Shown: positions 6,701 through 6,971 of the stretch, one piece after another
How the letters are laid out: every line of letters begins with the position of its first letter
Position numbering within the stretch: the stretch's first letter is position 1
Assembly (NCBI GenBank): GCA_014728835.1
Contig: WJKY01000052.1
Location: forward strand, 1-6,971
Direction: 5' to 3'
Length of the DNA stretch: 6,971 bases
Source of the DNA: Candidatus Woesearchaeota archaeon
GTDB lineage: Archaea > Nanobdellota > Nanobdellia > UBA10117 > WJKY01
The notes under the pieces: model-generated
Databases searched by the model: none
Told to the model about the DNA's origin: nothing
The model's input: only the letters and a program-made list of their open reading frames with translations
Translations under genes and position numbers: made by a program

Positions 6701-6928
6701 ATTGATAATATAATTTATTATATTGCAGGCGGACTTGTAGCTGTCGGAGGTGCAGGAGGATTAGGTTATTGGTATTTTAGAAGAAGAGAAAAATCTGAGC
6801 CTTTAGTAGATAAGATAGAATCGTATTCCGATGAAATTGATGAAGACGAAGAGATAATAGATTTAAGAGGTTTGTTAGGAGACGACAAAGAAATAATAAG
6901 CCCACGCATTCGATTAGAGGAAGAATAA
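3713..6928 (+). CDS. Membrane-anchored seven-bladed propeller / calcineurin-like metallophosphoesterase (1071 aa)
   Basis: The N-terminal part (1-265) begins MRIKRKLKK, is mainly helical and matches nothing I recognise. A hydrophobic segment (268-285) follows, then a short polar linker. Residues about 321-582 hold seven repeats of the form (I/V)-aromatic-x-(D/N)-x-hydrophobic-hydrophobic-aromatic at about 325, 364, 398, 440, 482, 521 and 560, a full beta-propeller of the kind seen in archaeal surface proteins. Residues about 595-850 form a complete metallophosphoesterase: DTH (601-603), GDVVD (632-636), GNHD (668-671), HH (773-774) and GHTH (811-814). The layout between motifs resembles CpdA/Icc-type phosphodiesterases. 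A beta-rich region (about 857-985) includes the calcium-loop-like DKDKDG (964-969). A helix at about 998-1021 followed by RRREK anchors the C-terminus, leaving an acidic tail. Charges suggest that the propeller and enzyme face outside. The substrate is unknown. Its own promoter separates it from the pilus-type genes. Confidence 0.9.
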   Translation: MRIKRKLKKNYNFLETYVNWKRPVTDKNPRAYAREAIYDSIKGIEIATKKYNNFQKLLDAGLQVRRTCFEFDGKEYAVSLFYDLTANVLGEKYKDKIHPKGYIELPDDFGYAILADFYDSVQRNEFEFGDSYKDPEKWLQEFTKKLITSEEQDITDEYKKDLEDNLLNTFIVPAGATGKDFTKFLFNLQKYDKNIYTTLKQVYASRFGSESLENGLVEPLWNTLEDKVSEIIKEERQRNGAVDKESIRDKLYSFTKQFSDIDFTATKTTLASLLMLSAAAAGFFAKDKPDHTSADTPDKDTNSRQDGYEVTKIIESENGFSAPAIYEDKIVWIEKDGIVINDGHTTTRLFSINASEFYSSTIDIYDDYVVWNNDGNIYFGSISEAEKSFIGKGVNPSIYGDNIVYTYPYEGSLMLYDIKTSEEKVLLNESSNKKCSEPRIWENDIIFIEYDMETMKDRVALYNLTTKDYKYITSLTGRSPDIYKNEQVWEDPTVTIDENDKIIYAHNTFVSNSFDGINPHVFANRIIYQKEMEEDIYSYDILTKEHTQLTSGKSIDTLDIWENKIVWETWQENKDCLYLLKIPKFSLSNIQEGDDIIHLTDTHVWRNSNRVYDFVSYVNALNKKPKVILISGDVVDWGAGESGSENFRIFFQSINKLDSDIDLYLVPGNHDCRYGLISTSIPIPLEGDKFENYYSLVPAKNDLTTGVADLGDVVVIGLNSGRDELNSFTSPFPPEGSGLSNTQISSLEEKLDALDGVENGVDNSGKEKIIMMHHPTFWKNEDGADDGVFLHNRNEFRELCKQYGVDVVLAGHTHESDIKEVAGTKYVVTAAGGENAAFRKITYTKSGLEVKDTEFFKETITGTVDCPATISMYDVSENEVSKEKQELPGAFYSGWELSGDRTETVSAYKGGHHHFVVTGTNLGQFKFLMKENEKTIFKTEPLLIMKDVKYEFTPVNKKVYVREDKDKDGIYENSVIVTDGELTAKELKQSKDSTEEIDNIIYYIAGGLVAVGGAGGLGYWYFRRREKSEPLVDKIESYSDEIDEDEEIIDLRGLLGDDKEIISPRIRLEEE

Positions 6929-6930
6929 TC

Positions 6931-6946
6931 AGAAAGTTTTATAAAA
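6931..6946 (+). promoter_or_regulatory. Archaeal BRE/TATA promoter for a gene starting at the window's right edge
   Basis: AGAAAG (BRE-like) is followed by TTTTATAAA, a near-consensus archaeal TATA box centred at about 6941. It lies about 26 bases upstream of the ATG at 6967, which is the first ATG after it and begins a reading frame (ATG GC...) cut by the window end. There is no Shine-Dalgarno site between them, so the downstream gene is probably leaderless like the one at 3713. Confidence 0.6.
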
Positions 6947-6952
6947 TTTTTT
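6947..6952 (+). terminator. T6 run, possible terminator of the phosphoesterase gene
   Basis: Six consecutive T residues lie 18 bases after the stop at 6926-6928. Archaeal RNA polymerase can terminate on oligo-T without a hairpin, but a single T6 is weak evidence and it lies inside the next gene's promoter region. Confidence 0.3.
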
Positions 6953-6971
6953 GAGCATAGACTTTTATGGC

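Noticed and set aside
6967..6971. Partial gene starting at the right edge
   Set aside because: Only five bases are present. The promoter in front makes a start here likely, but nothing can be said about the product, so it is not listed as a coding feature.

Overview
The window reads as AT-rich archaeal DNA, most likely from a small-genome DPANN lineage (Woesearchaeota, Pacearchaeota or a similar group). This placement is inference. It rests on an archaeal-type secretion/pilus ATPase followed by a double T2SF-domain membrane platform protein, on promoter-like BRE/TATA pairs sitting about 26-27 bases upstream of ATG codons with no leader or Shine-Dalgarno sequence, on very tight gene packing, and on Methanosarcina-style surface beta-propeller repeats. 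No rRNA, tRNA or CRISPR array is visible.

Region 1 (1-3022) holds the 3' part of a type II/IV secretion-type ATPase gene, cut by the window edge, and a complete 691-residue FlaJ/TadC-like platform protein. The second gene starts one base after the stop of the first. Together they are the motor and inner-membrane platform of a type IV-pilus-like (archaellum/Tad/T2SS-related) machine.

Region 2 (3023-3135) is a compact structured insertion. It contains three hairpins that all have an AAA loop, an enclosing long-range stem and a terminal 8-bp tandem repeat, and it is flanked by the 7-bp direct repeat ATGGGCA. Removing it would place the next start codon one base after the platform gene's stop, so it looks like a small mobile or palindromic element that landed on a start codon.

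Region 3 (3136-3677) holds four consecutive genes of 40-50 codons. Each encodes a single-membrane-span protein, and they are linked by ATGA-type overlaps or good Shine-Dalgarno sites. They are too short for routine gene calling. One has an archaeal prepilin-like N-terminus. By position they are candidate pilin-like or accessory subunits of the machine in Region 1.

Region 4 (3678-6928) begins with a T-rich terminator/promoter stretch and a probably leaderless gene for a 1071-residue membrane-anchored protein. Its order is: N-terminal helical domain of unknown function, hydrophobic span, seven-repeat beta-propeller, complete calcineurin-like metallophosphoesterase, C-terminal beta-rich region, transmembrane helix and acidic tail. 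The last 43 bases carry a second promoter almost identical in layout to the first, pointing at a start codon at 6967 just before the window ends.
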